DNA of 64,000 nucleotides from Brasenia schreberi (taxonomy: Eukaryota; Streptophyta; Magnoliopsida; Nymphaeales; Cabombaceae): positions 1,392,501 through 1,456,500 of the forward strand of contig JAYKKT010000059.1 in NCBI GenBank assembly GCA_036023115.1, read 5' to 3'. Below, one piece after another: positions 50,690-62,726 of this stretch (position 1 is the stretch's first letter; each line of letters starts with the position of its first letter). The position numbers were made by a program, and so were the translations under genes. The notes under the pieces are model-generated. The model made no database searches. It was not told the origin of the DNA and saw only the letters and a program-made list of their open reading frames with translations.

Positions 50690-53149
50690 ATGGGGAAGAG
50701 TTTTCTGTTGGGTATTTTTATATTGTCTGCTGTTTTTTTGGTTCATTCATCGGGGTTTACCCCGGATGATAACTATCTTGTAGATTGTGGATCTTCGACT
50801 AATACCACCGTCGATGGCCGGATTTTTGTTGGAGATGGATCTTTGTTTTCGGTTTCCGCCGGTGACGCCATTTTTGGTAGCACTAATTCAAGCCCAGTTG
50901 GATCTGTGAGTGGATTGGCCCTCTATGCAACTGCCAGGATCTTCACCACACGGTCTTCTTATACATTTCCTATCAAAACCCCAGGCCGGCACTGGGTCCG
51001 TCTCTATTTCTTCCCATTCACTTACCAAACATATAATTTGAAGACGGCACGGTTTAATGTGCAAACACAAGAAACTGTTCTCCTCAGCAATTTCCAGGCT
51101 CAGAATGCCTCTTCAACCTTTTTCAAGGAATTCTCTGTTGTGGTAAATGCAGGGAGTTTGATTCTGAGTTTTGTTCCTTCTACTAGCTCCTTTGCATTTG
51201 TAAATGCAATAGAAGTTGTGTCTGTTCCTAGTGACCTTATCTCCGACAGTGCCCCAGCTTTGAGCTCGAAGACAACATATAATGGCTTGGCATCTATGGA
51301 TTTAGAGACGTCATTCAGAGTGAACATGGGTGGACCTTTGGTCACTCCACTGAACGACTCGCTCCAGCGAACATGGGTGACTGATCAAGACTTTCTGCTG
51401 CACAAGGGCACTGCTATGACTGTTACAACAAGTCAGTCACTTACTTATCGTACTGGAGGAGCGACTCCTGATACTGCTCCATCCATTATCTATGCTACAG
51501 CCGAAATGATGAACCCATCAAACACAGCAGTTTCAAAATTGTTTAACATCACATGGCAGTTCTTATTGGATTTTAGTTATTCGTATCTGATTCGCTTGCA
51601 TTTCTGTGACTTGGTTAGTAGAGGACAAAATGAGCTTGTGTTCAATGCATATATAGGTGACTTTCCTGCTGCCACTAATCTTGACATATACAGTAACTTG
51701 CAATCCTTGGCATCCCCTTATTTCATGGACTTTGTGGTGCCTGCTACTTCGGGTGCTGCGGGTACCCTGACTGTATCTGTTGGTCCCTCTACTCTGCCAG
51801 CTATCTCACCAAATGCGACTTTGAATGGGCTGGAGATTATGAAGTTTGGCTTGACACCTACAAATCCATCTTCAAAGAATGCTAAGAGGATTGTTATTAT
51901 TGTTGGTTCGGTATTGGGAGGTCTTGTTGTGATAGTCTTGTGCATAGTGGCTATATACATGTCAAGACGCCGGAGTGAAGGAAAGGACCCGCATTCCTGG
52001 ATTGCTTTCTCTGTAAATGGGGGACTCAGCTTGGGCAGCAGAGTCTCTAGTACAACTGTAAATACTGTATCACCTTTGCAGAATGGGACTCTTGGATTCC
52101 GGTTCCCCTTTGTTGAGTTGCAGGAAGCCACAAACAACTTTGATGAAGGATGTGTTATTGGAGTTGGTGGTTTTGGGAAGGTGTTCAAGGGAAAGCTTCG
52201 AGATGGAACAGAAGTGGCTGCGAAGCGAGCAAACCCTGGGTCTCAACAGGGTATAAAAGAATTTCTCACAGAGATTGATACACTGTCTAAATTTCGTCAT
52301 CGGCATCTGGTCTCACTCATTGGCTTCTGTGATGAACAATCTGAGATGATCCTTGTATACGAGTACATGTCAAATGGAACCCTTAAGAGTCATCTTTATG
52401 GCAGTGATCTGCCTAACCTCAGTTGGAAACAGAGGCTGGAGATTTGCATTGGAGCAGCAAGGGGGCTTCACTACCTTCATACAGGTTCTGCTCAAGGTAT
52501 CATCCATCGTGATGTCAAGTCTGCTAATATTCTACTTGATGAGAACTTTATGGCAAAGGTTGCAGACTTTGGGCTTTCAAAGACGGGTCCTGATCTAGAT
52601 CAAACTCATGTGAGCACCGCTGTCAAAGGAAGTTTTGGTTATCTAGATCCTGAGTATTTTAGAAGGCAACAGTTGACACAGAAATCAGATATCTACTCAT
52701 TTGGTGTAGTATTGCTTGAGGTCCTGTGTGCAAGGCCTGTGATTGATCCTACACTCCCACGAGAGAAAGTAAACATAGTGGAGTGGGCAATGAAATTTCA
52801 GGGAAAGGGACAACTACAGCAAGTAATTGATCCTCGTCTTGCAGGCACTATCAACCCCGCGTCCCTCAGGAAGTTCTGGGAGACAATTGAGAGGTGCTTG
52901 GCTGAATATGGTGTGGATCGCCCAACAATAGGAGATGTCCTATGGAACTTGGAGTATGCACTGCAGTTGCAGGAAACATCAATGCCTGCCGAATCAAATG
53001 ATGACAGTGCAAATCATATAATAGATCTGCCCATGCAAATTTCACACAGCCAACCATATGAAAGTGAGATGGTTAACAGGAATGGAACATCAAGTGACTT
53101 ATCGGCGAGCAATGTTTTCTCTCAGCTGTTCAATACAACGGGCAGGTAG
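50690..53149 (+). CDS. HERK1: HERK1-like CrRLK1L receptor kinase
   Basis: An intact, intronless 819-aa receptor kinase of the FERONIA/THESEUS family, which senses cell-wall state and RALF-type signals at the plasma membrane in cell elongation. Signal peptide 1-21; paired malectin-like ectodomain about 27-385 (YLVDCGS, FPFTYQTYNL, HFCDLVS); membrane helix 401-424, followed by SRRRSEGK. Kinase about 488-760: P-loop GVGGFGKV 491-498, Lys512 (in AAKR rather than the common AVKR), HRD 606-608, DFG 626-628, GSFGYLDPEYF, and VDRPTIGDVLWNLEYALQLQE. The C-terminus VFSQLFNTTGR matches the HERK1 branch rather than FERONIA or THESEUS1. All catalytic residues are present. The ortholog name is from recalled similarity. 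Confidence 0.95.
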   Translation: MGKSFLLGIFILSAVFLVHSSGFTPDDNYLVDCGSSTNTTVDGRIFVGDGSLFSVSAGDAIFGSTNSSPVGSVSGLALYATARIFTTRSSYTFPIKTPGRHWVRLYFFPFTYQTYNLKTARFNVQTQETVLLSNFQAQNASSTFFKEFSVVVNAGSLILSFVPSTSSFAFVNAIEVVSVPSDLISDSAPALSSKTTYNGLASMDLETSFRVNMGGPLVTPLNDSLQRTWVTDQDFLLHKGTAMTVTTSQSLTYRTGGATPDTAPSIIYATAEMMNPSNTAVSKLFNITWQFLLDFSYSYLIRLHFCDLVSRGQNELVFNAYIGDFPAATNLDIYSNLQSLASPYFMDFVVPATSGAAGTLTVSVGPSTLPAISPNATLNGLEIMKFGLTPTNPSSKNAKRIVIIVGSVLGGLVVIVLCIVAIYMSRRRSEGKDPHSWIAFSVNGGLSLGSRVSSTTVNTVSPLQNGTLGFRFPFVELQEATNNFDEGCVIGVGGFGKVFKGKLRDGTEVAAKRANPGSQQGIKEFLTEIDTLSKFRHRHLVSLIGFCDEQSEMILVYEYMSNGTLKSHLYGSDLPNLSWKQRLEICIGAARGLHYLHTGSAQGIIHRDVKSANILLDENFMAKVADFGLSKTGPDLDQTHVSTAVKGSFGYLDPEYFRRQQLTQKSDIYSFGVVLLEVLCARPVIDPTLPREKVNIVEWAMKFQGKGQLQQVIDPRLAGTINPASLRKFWETIERCLAEYGVDRPTIGDVLWNLEYALQLQETSMPAESNDDSANHIIDLPMQISHSQPYESEMVNRNGTSSDLSASNVFSQLFNTTGR

Positions 53150-53866
53150 ATGCTGTTCAAAGGTATCTTGTAGTCACTTTGTCTATATTAAATTTGTGTT
53201 CGTTACTGTCAGCGGGAGTATCGAGTTGTGAGGCATTTATGTCTTTCCTTCAAAGGCTCAACAAGCGATTATCAAGCAGAGGAGCTTCACCATGCATGAG
53301 TTCCCAATATCAACTTCTTTTCATTGTTACTACCATTTTGTTTTTTCTTCGGAGATAAAGAATGCCAGGCAACACTGTAATCAACTCTGCAAAACCAAGG
53401 AAGCCAACGTTCTGGAACTTGCTAGGAATTGACTTGCAAATGGACCTCTTCTTGTCTGTTGTATTTTCCTGCCATTTTAGAATTACGTTTGTTTATTGGT
53501 TTTCCATTGTAGCAGTTGTACAGAATGTTTTTCTCATAATAATATGTTGATTTGTTCTTCAATAGATTTTCTGTATTTTTGTTTGAATTTTGTGGATTAG
53601 GATCTCTGATAATTGACATGAGCGGCCAAACGCTACAGCTAGGGCCGTGACGGTTCTCTTCCAAATAAGCAAGCAACCATGTTCTTTGCTTATTCTGGTG
53701 GTTCCTCAGGGGTGTCTGATGACAACCTTACAAGTGGCATGATCTTAACCAACCCGGCCGATTGAATCAGATAAAATGTAGCTCTATTTAGTCGTTTCTG
53801 TCTGATAACATGAACATGAAATTACAATCAACCAAGAGCTGAACCTCTTTTACAAGCTTAGCATTC
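53150..53866 (+). other. HERK1-like 3' flank
   Basis: The probable 3' UTR and terminator region of the kinase gene. No second gene is seen. Confidence 0.4.
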
Positions 53867-54055
53867 TTTTTTTTTGGGTTAAACCACTGGTATCCCGAAG
53901 CCCGTAAGGACCCTAACTAATTTGGTTTGAGCTGTGTTGGTCCATTATGGGGGTAACTCTCTCCTGCTGCTGGTTTTCTCCATTCAAAAGACTCCAACTT
54001 GAGACCTTGTTCTTAAGGGAAACAAGTGCCAAACTACTTGAAGCAACCAATTGTT
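53867..54055 (-). mobile_element. tRNA-derived SINE with poly(A)
   Basis: Read on the minus strand it starts with a tRNA-like head (A-box-like TGGTTGCTTCAAG..GG, B-box-like GGTCTCAAGTTGGAGTC), runs about 190 bp and ends in A9 (T9 at 53867-53875 on the plus strand). This is a complete SINE layout. A target-site duplication was not identified. Confidence 0.65.
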
Positions 54056-54964
54056 GGTCCCTTCCCCATTTTTCACGCAATAGTCTTTGCCTGCTTGTAT
54101 CTTGTTTGTAATGCTGGTCTATTGTTTAGGCTGATGTTTCATGTTTGCTCATTCATCATCTGTAATATTCCAATCATCACATGCATGTATTGGCGAACAT
54201 AACGAGCTGAATTTCAAATTCAGCATTTAATTGTGACAGCCGCTAATTCACTGGCCAACAATTTTATATTGAATAAAGCGACTGTTCTCATGGTCTTTGT
54301 AGCTGTTTCCATGAGATATCCTAGCCGTGTGAAACTTTCTTTCTTAGATTGTATTAATTGCCAGCTGAGTTTTCTTCCTATGGTAGATCAATGATGAGTT
54401 GGGGGCAATTATGCTAACCTTTTAGCACTCACAGTTGCGATGTTAATGGCGGCATCGATCTGCTTATATGGATACTATTCGCAGTATGGAGTTTTGTTAT
54501 CATGGAAAGATTCTGGTTTCCCTCTCATTGCTTAACCTTCCAGTTTTCGCTATTGTTTTTCTTTTTATACAGCGAACACATCAAATAGCATGTGGTATAA
54601 AAAAGAACTCCATTTCAAAAAATACTGAACACTATCGTTCATCTACGAATCTAGAACTATCCAGTTAGGAGGTCTGCTTATGCAATAGAAAAGGTTTTCA
54701 GGAAATGTTCTTTATGAGTAGGCTTTTAGTTCATTATAATCTTCTTGCTTATTACAAAAGTCTTTTTGTTTAAATTAGTAATAAACTCAGTGTTTGGTTT
54801 AAGGCAGTAATAAACTAAATATATATTTTTCCACATTTTTTTGGCATAATGCAATTTGTAAGATGCCTTTTCTGCTTTGATTTTATCTTACACGACTTCA
54901 CTCCACCAAAGTTTTTTTTACCGGTACGCTTCTCATAGATTCACCTAGTGAAGCAAAAACCAAA
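54056..54964. other. AT-rich spacer
   Basis: Nothing supported. Confidence 0.4.
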
Positions 54965-56545
54965 AATGTATGATGATTTATATAAAAAGCTAACTCAAAA
55001 GTAGGTGAAAGAGATATTTTTAGAATAGTTAAGGTTAAATATAAGAAAACTAAGGATGTCGCTTGTTTTAGATGCATCAAAGATGTGGAAGAAAAGATTC
55101 TAGTAGTGAATGATGATATAAAAAAAAGATTAAAAAAATTATTTTATAAGTTTTTAAGATGTTATTATTAGTTTAGGAGAGTTAGCTAAATCAGAAAAAT
55201 ATATAACCATGATTTCTGTTGGTGTATTTAAAAGAATGAAGTCAAAAATCCTCTTAAATATATGAACGTCGATAAATCTATAAGACCAAACAATATTCTT
55301 ATAGAAATATAAAAGATCATAGAAGAGGGTGACTTACTTGGCTCACTTATACTCATATATTAGAACAAGAAAGATTTAGAATTGTGTGAATTATCAAGGT
55401 ATCAAATTAATAAGTCATATTATGAAATTATAGGAAAGAATTATCGAACATAAGTAAAGATAAGTATCGAGTATAAAAGAGAACCAATTTGGATTCATGC
55501 TCGATGAATCTACCATTGAAACGATTTACCTATTGAGACATCTTACGAAATATTGTAGAGTAAAAAATAAGAACTTTCACATGATATTTATATTGGTGTA
55601 GAAAAAGCTTATGCTAAGATGTCGAGATATCCTTTGGAAAACCTTGAAAAAGAGAGGTATCCCATTAACATATATAAATCTCATAACACATCTATGATGG
55701 TACAAAAACACGTATGAGAACTCATGAAGGAACGACAGACTCCTTTGAAGTTAATATTAGGTTACATCAGGGATCAATTTTACATCCATATTTATATTGG
55801 TCATTGATGAGTTAATAAAACATGTTCAAGATGAAATACCTTGTGCATGTTATTTACATATAACGTTGTATTAGTAGACGAGTTTAAGGAAAGTGAATAG
55901 GAAATTGAAACTATGGAGAGAAACATTAGAAATAAAAACTTTCGATTTAGTAGACCAAAGACAGAATATATGGAATATAAGTTTGATCATTTGGATATTT
56001 CAAAGGATATATAAATTAAGATTGCACATATTGAAACCCTCACAAGAAAAGTTTTAAATACCTAGTCAATTTTTCACTGTGATGAAAAAATAATATAGAT
56101 GTTATGAATAAAATTAACGTCAATCGTTTAAATGGGGAGGGGCTTGAGGTATTCTATGTGATAAGAAGATATCATTAAAGTTGAAAGGTAAATATAATAG
56201 AGCAACAATTAGACCTGTTATATTTTATGGTTTTTAATGTTGGGTTATTAATTGTTGTCAACATGTGCAAAAGATGTCTAACAAAAATGAAGATGTTGAG
56301 ATAGATGAATAGTCATACAAGGAAAGGCCGTATACATGATGAGGTTATTAGAAATAAATTGGAAGTAATACCAATAAACGATAAAATGAGATGATCGTTT
56401 AAGATGGTTTGGATATATAGAAAGATGATCAAAGAATGCTCTCATAAGAAGATATGAAAAACTAGATTGAAAAAATGTTAAAAGAAGAAGAATACCACAA
56501 AAGTGTTGGAAAAAATAATAAAAAATAATCTAGTTTATATTAAGT
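54965..56545 (+). mobile_element. Decayed RTE-like LINE, reverse transcriptase part
   Basis: Phrases of the common plant LINE pol survive in order: YDDLYKKL, CIKDVEEKILVV, NQFGFMLDEST, GIPLTYINLI, RTHEGTTDSFEVN, RLHQGSILHPYL, then the C-terminal RPVILYG and a GRPK-like tail remnant. Dozens of stops and frame changes are present. The endonuclease half is absent, as in a 5'-truncated insertion. It appears to be the same broad family as the element at 62727. Confidence 0.8.
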
Positions 56546-56742
56546 TAACTGCTAACATAGCACATCTATGTGGAAACAAAATTCTAAGGAGAAAGACTTG
56601 GTTGTTTATATATATTTTTTCTACACCACCTTTCTTTTTCTTTTTACACTATCTCTTGATTTCATATTCTGAGCTGCTTTTACGGTGGAACTGGAAATCG
56701 GAATGTCTCATAGGAAATGTAGGAGCAGAAAATACTGGTTGC

Positions 56743-56793
<51 letters not shown>

Positions 56794-57750
56794 ACACACA
56801 CAGACAAACAGACATTAATTAGTGAGCTACTAGATAGCACAAACAGCCCACGCATGCTCACGTCGTTCTGATGTATGATGAAGAGTTGAGAGGATAAAAC
56901 TTAGCCTTTACATGATCAAGCTGTGAACCCGAAGGGGTGTGAAAGACCTCCAAAACGTTACCAACCTACCACAGAAAAAGATGTGACTTAGCTAGTTGGG
57001 GGAGGTTTGCACTGAACCCGAACCCGAACCCAACCCATAATATGGAAGGCCTTTAAAAAGCCTGAACCTGCCCTGCCGGTCTCAGGGTTCAAACCCAACA
57101 CTCGGGTGACGCTGACTTGTAGAACCCAATCCCGTCCTGCCCAATATAGGTGTAAAGATTTTTTTATTCAAAAATACAGGTGTATATAGTGTAGTATATT
57201 TGAGTACAGAAGTTAAATTTGAACTGATGAAAACGTACACAACAGGGTTTAGGCGAAGGCCTAGAAAGGCAGGCCATCGCCCATATTCAGCTTATAAAGA
57301 AACCTGAAACTTCAATTCAGTAAGGGCCAACATCTTGTTGCAGGTCGACCCGTCGAGGCAATGAGTGTCGGTGCTCTTCTACAGATTCTTCTATCCACCC
57401 GGGTAAGGCCTTCCCGGTGATATAACAGATATCGACCTAAATCTGAGCCACAACCCACCTCCCATCCCACGTGATAGATACAGTAAGCCCTGTATCTGCT
57501 TCAGGTTTCCATCTCAACACTTGGAATCAAGTTCCAAACTGCAACCACTTTACTATCCGTGGAAGGAACAAAGCTTCTCTCTCTCACATTGATGGAGAAC
57601 CCTACAGGAGTAACGCTTCACTTAATAATCAAGAACTGAAGCATCCAAAGCACCAACTGAAGCGATTTATAAACTGCGTTTTTCTTTAGGGCTAATGTTC
57701 CAAAACTGAGAGAACTGATGGAGATATCATACACAAAATAAATGGAAATA

Positions 57751-57755
<5 letters not shown>
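56546..57755. other. Spacer with (CT)n and repeat debris
   Basis: A (CT)n tract is at 56744-56790. 56990-57150 is rich in AACCCGAACCC-like phrases from decayed elements. No gene is supported. Confidence 0.4.

Positions 57756-57833
<78 letters not shown>
57756..57833. repeat. (TA)n then (GA)n microsatellite
   Basis: About 20 TA units (57756-57795), a short TAGATA link, then about 16 GA units (57802-57833). Confidence 0.95.
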
Positions 57834-57837
<4 letters not shown>

Positions 57838-58503
57838 CAACAATAAACTGGAGATGCATAAATCTTTCATTCTAGTGACTGAAAAATACATCTTTCAACG
57901 GATAGGTCTTGATTTAGCTTGTATAATATGTACAGAGCATATACAGTAATACAAGCAAACTCTGCACTCTTCACGCTGTCTGCAATGCGCTGAATCAACA
58001 GGTTCTTCACAAAGTCTTCATCATGGCCAACCATAAATCCCATAAACAATAATTCATATATCAACCAACATTAAGCTCCTCTCCATAATCACCCAATAAG
58101 AAGAGATTTTTATCCTATCATATGTCCTGAGGCCCAAAACATAACAGCAAAATAAAGCAGAAACAACAAGGAATTAAACAGGAAAACTAGCTTGGGTTAA
58201 CTGTACTTCAGATTCAAATTGAGTTGGAGTGCTGCTCGCAACAACCGCCTCAAAGTAGAAAAGTTAAACAGTTCCTCTAGTGTAGGTGCTCAAGGAACAA
58301 ACCTCAACACCCAAAATTGGGTGTGGGAGAAATAAAGGTATGGCTCAGAAATCCTCTGCATATAAAAGCATCATTATCAGCCGTGTGCTGAATCAACAGA
58401 TTCTTCAGTCATCATGGCCAACAATGTCACACCTGCTCGGGTCGCGACCACGACCCTGGCCCGAGCCGATACCACATGGCCGCTTCTCGTGCGGGTTTGA
58501 TAG
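57834..58503. other. Unassigned sequence left of the inverted LTR pair
   Basis: A 65-codon minus-strand frame at 57867-58064 is not recognised. Part of it (CTGAATCAACAGxTTCTTCA...ATCATGGCCAAC) recurs at about 58388-58425. No function is proposed. Confidence 0.35.
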
Positions 58504-60472
58504 TGAGCAGTAACCAAATACAGTACTAATTTAATTCAAACTCAAGAAATATCTAACTGAAATAAATATTCATATCAAAGTTATAAACAACACATCAAAA
58601 TGGTACGGTGCCCACCTAATAATAACCCTAAATAACAAGACGTTATAAATTGTTTAACACTTATCATACCATCTAAAACAAAAATGCAGTTCTATCCAAC
58701 TCCTACTCTGCTCCGTGCGCTTTCGAAGTGTTAGCTTCAGGATGAGCTGTAAAACAATGGGGTGAGCTCCTATACACATCTTAATAGGAAAGTTAAACAT
58801 CTTTAAACAGAAATCATACTAAAAGCATGCATAGTTTCACAATCATTTCATAGCAAAACACAGTTACCTTCAAATCATGATCTTAAATTCATACGCACAC
58901 ACTCACATACGCACACATCAATAGTTTCGATAATTACAGCCCATACTGTGTCTGCCCCAAAGGCCACGGGAGTCGTCCAACCCTCCCTAACGTGACATCG
59001 GTAACCCCGTCCACGATGGTAACCACGTCGACTCTTATGACAGAGTGCCCGAGAACACACTCTGTATTCGCCCCAAGCCGGATCACCCGAGAGACCTGCA
59101 AGTCTCTAGAGACCCCACACAAATCACACAAGTACGACTCATATATTCACATCATTATATTTCTAAAACCAATTACAGTTCATCACATTTACAAATCATA
59201 TCCAGATCCACGAATATCCAAAATTAAACTTATATCCACACAATATTTAAACAACATTTAAATACCATGTTCATACAATACATCCATATCAAAACATGCT
59301 CTTTATCAAACAGTGTCACAAACATGTTCTATTTGAAAAGCATATCAAATAACCCCATAATTGCGAATAACATTTCACAAACATCAATAAAACATTTATC
59401 AATCATGCACATTTAAATCTATCTAAAACAATAAAATCACTTAAAAAATGCATAACCCCTACCTAAAGGAGCGCTAACATCCAGTCCCCAAGCTGCTAGG
59501 CAACTCTTATCACCACCAAATCCTTTAATTTTAATCTCTAAACAATTACAAATAATTAAAATATTAAAATTTATTTAACTATGAATCTAACAAAATAAAC
59601 TATATCCGAATCGGATCCCAAACTCCAATCTGGGTCCGTTTAAGCTATTTGAGATCCAAATTGATACCCAGATCCATATCTGATCCAAATGAGTGACACA
59701 ATAAGTAGCTTGTGTCACTGTGTTAACACAAAACCTTTAACTACTGACATGGGTTTTGTTTCTAACCTAGAAACCCATTTCAAGATATGACCCAAACTTT
59801 ACCTGTTTCCGACATAAAACTTGTTTTGACACAGAACTAGTTCTTAACACGCGACACGAGGACACGACACGAACCAGTGTCAGTTCATGACATTTTAGAC
59901 ACAACACATCGTGTCCGACATAACATGACACGGAAACAAGGGACACGCCCAAAAGGGCCGGTTCCCATGGTTTTTCAGTATTGATTTTGTTGGTTTCCGA
60001 CAACGATTAAGGCCGGCAATGGTCCTCAACCGATCGCCTGCCCTTCTTCTTCCAACCCAATCCATCAATGTTCGCCGATGGTGTCGTTTTTGCCGTAAAA
60101 TTCATGAAAAATAGTAACTCAGATTTGAGAAAATTTTCATGAATCTACGCTTGTTTTGAGCCGATTTTCGCGTAATGAGGCTTGTTTTCGAAGGTTTAGC
60201 ATGAACTAAACAAAAGCCCTATAATTTAACTCGATTTTAGCAACTAAAATGAGAAATTTGACAAAAACAAAAATGGGGCTTTTCTTAACGGATTCCGACG
60301 AACGTTTTTCGGTCGATCCTCTCGTTTTTCGACTGGTCCGAGGCTGCCCCAACTCTCTCCTTAGAGAATGTTCACTAGGCCTTTTAAAGGCCTTTAATAT
60401 CCAAGGTGTCATTACTACACAGCCTGTGCAGGCATTACTGCATAGTCTGTGGAGTAACGCTTAGACGTTACA
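58504..60472 (-). mobile_element. Ty3/gypsy-type LTR, minus orientation
   Basis: Read on the minus strand it runs from TGTAACGTCTAAGCG (60472) to ...GGTTACTGCTCA (58504), about 1,969 bp with TG...CA ends. It is the reverse-complement counterpart of 60748-62726 along its length, with visible substitutions and small indels. Flanking 5-mers GATAG (left) and TTGAA (right) do not match, so it is not a simple solo-LTR insertion. Confidence 0.85.
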
Positions 60473-60747
60473 TTGAAGAATTATGTTCCTGATCCCTTGC
60501 ATATCATTGAGGTCGAGCCACTACACATACGTGAATATTTGTCTTATGAAGAGGTACCTATAACCATCTTGGATAGAAAAGAACAAGTCTTACGTCGTCG
60601 AGTTTTGAGGACAATAAAAATACACTGGAGTCATCATTTGCCGAGCGACGCTACTTAGGAGCTCAAGGATGAAATGTGAGAGAAGTATCCATATATCTTC
60701 AAGTACTTTCTAAATTCTGAGGACAGAATTTTTTAAGGAGGGTAGAA
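60473..60747 (+). mobile_element. 3' end of Ty3/gypsy pol (integrase tail)
   Basis: It encodes NYVPDPLHIIEVEP, LSYEEVPITILDRKEQVLR and KYPYIFKYF, the C-terminal tail of a plant gypsy integrase. Two stops replace expected Trp (after SDAT) and Arg (before EKYP). It ends with a polypurine-like AAGGAGGGTAGAA immediately before the right LTR. The left LTR terminus is joined directly to its 5' side. Confidence 0.85.
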
Positions 60748-62726
60748 TGTAGCATCTAAGCGTTACTATATAGACTGTGCAGTTATGCAGTAATGACACC
60801 TTGGATATAAAAGGCATTTAAAAGGCCTAGTGAACATTCTCCAGGGAGAGAGTTGGGGTAGCCTCGGACCAACCGAAAAATGCGAGGATCGACCGAAAAA
60901 CGTGAAGAGTCCCCAAAATCCGGTAAGAAAAGCCCCATTTTTGTTTTTGACAAATTTCTCATTTTTAGTTGCTAAAATCGAGTTAAATCATAGGGCTTTA
61001 AACCTTCGAAAATAAGCCTAATTACGCAAAAATCGGCTAAAAACAAGCATAGATTCATAAAAAAAAATTCAAATCTGAGTTACTATTTTTCATAATTTTT
61101 CTTGCAAAAACGACACTGTCGGCGAACATTGATGGATTGGGTTGGAAGAAGAAGGGCAAACGATCAGTTGAGGACCATCGCCGGCCTTAATCGTCTCCAG
61201 AAACCGACGAAATCAATGCCGAAAAACCGTGGAAACTGGCCCTTTTAAGCGTGTCCCTTGTTTCCGTATCGTGTCGGACACGACGTGTCATGTCTAAAAT
61301 GTCATGAACCAGCACTAGTTCGTGTCGCGTCCTCGTGTCGCATGTTAATAACCAATTCTGTGTCAAAACAGGTTTTGTGTCAGGCTCTGTCTCAAAAACG
61401 GGTAAAGTTTGGGTCGTATATTGAAATGAGTTTCTAGGTTAGAAACAAGACTTGTGTCAATAATTATAGGTTCTGTGTTGACACAGTGACACAAGCTACC
61501 TATTGTGTCACTCATTTGGATCAGATATGGATCTGGATATCAATTTGGATCTCAAATAGCTTAAACGGATTCAGATTGGGGTTTGAGATCCGATTCAGAT
61601 ACAGTTTGTTGCGTTAGACTCATAGTTAAATAAATTCTAATATTTTAGTTATTTGTAATTGTTTAGAGATTAAAATTGGAAGATTTGGAGGTGATAAGAG
61701 TAGCTCAATAGCTTAGGGACTTGATCTTAGTGCTCATTCAAGTAGGAGGTTATGCATTCTTTTACAGAACCATGCTAGAAGTGATTTTACTGTTTTAGAT
61801 AGATTTAAATGTGCATGATTGATAAATGTTTTATTGATGTTTGTGAAATGTTATTCGCAATTGTAGGTTATTTGATATGCTTTTCAAATAGAACATGTTT
61901 ATGACACTATTTGATAAAGAGCATGTTTTGATATGCAAGTGTTGTATGAAAATGGTATTTAAATGTTGTTTAAATATTGTGTGGATATGAGTTTGATTTT
62001 GGATATTCGTGGATCTGGATATGATTTGTAAATGTGATGAACTGTAATTGGTTTTAGAAATGTAATAATGTGTAAATATACGAGTCGTACTTGTGTGGTT
62101 TGTGTGGGAATCTAGAGACTTACAGGTTATAGGTCCCTCGGGCGATCCGGCTTGGAGCGAATACAGGGTGTGTTTCCGCGCACTCTACCGTGAGAGTCGA
62201 CGTGGTTACCATCATGGACAGGGTTACCGAGGTCACGTTAGGGAGGGTCAGACTACTCCCGTGGCCTTTAGGGCAGATACAGTATGGGCTGTAATTATCG
62301 AAACTAATGATGTGTGTGTATGTGTGAGTGTGTGCATATGAATTTGAGATCATGATTTGAAGGTAATTGTGCTTTGCTATGAAATGATTATGAAACTATG
62401 CATGCTTTTAGTATGATTTATGTTTAAAGGTATTTAACCTCCCTACTGAGCTATGTATAGGAGTTCACCCTATTGTTTTACAACTCATCCTAAAGCTACC
62501 ACTTCGAAGGCACACGAAGCAGAGTAGGAGTTTGATAGAACTGCATTTTTATTTTAGATGGTATTATAAGTGTTGAATGATTGAGAAAGTCTTTTATTTG
62601 GGGTTATTATTAGGTGGGCCCTGCACAATTTTGGACGTGTTGTTTAGAACTTGGATATGAACATTTATTTCAGATAAATATTTCTTGAGTTTGAATTAAA
62701 TTAGTATTGTATTTGGTTACTGCTCA
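60748..62726 (+). mobile_element. Ty3/gypsy-type 3' LTR, plus orientation
   Basis: It runs from TGTAGCATCTAAGCG (60748) to ...GGTTACTGCTCA (62726), about 1,979 bp. It sits just after the integrase tail and the purine tract, so it is the genuine 3' LTR. It is inverted relative to the LTR at 58504-60472. Confidence 0.88.

Noticed and set aside
60473..60747. Independent small gene between the LTRs
   Set aside because: It is the known tail of gypsy integrase with two stops, not a separate gene.
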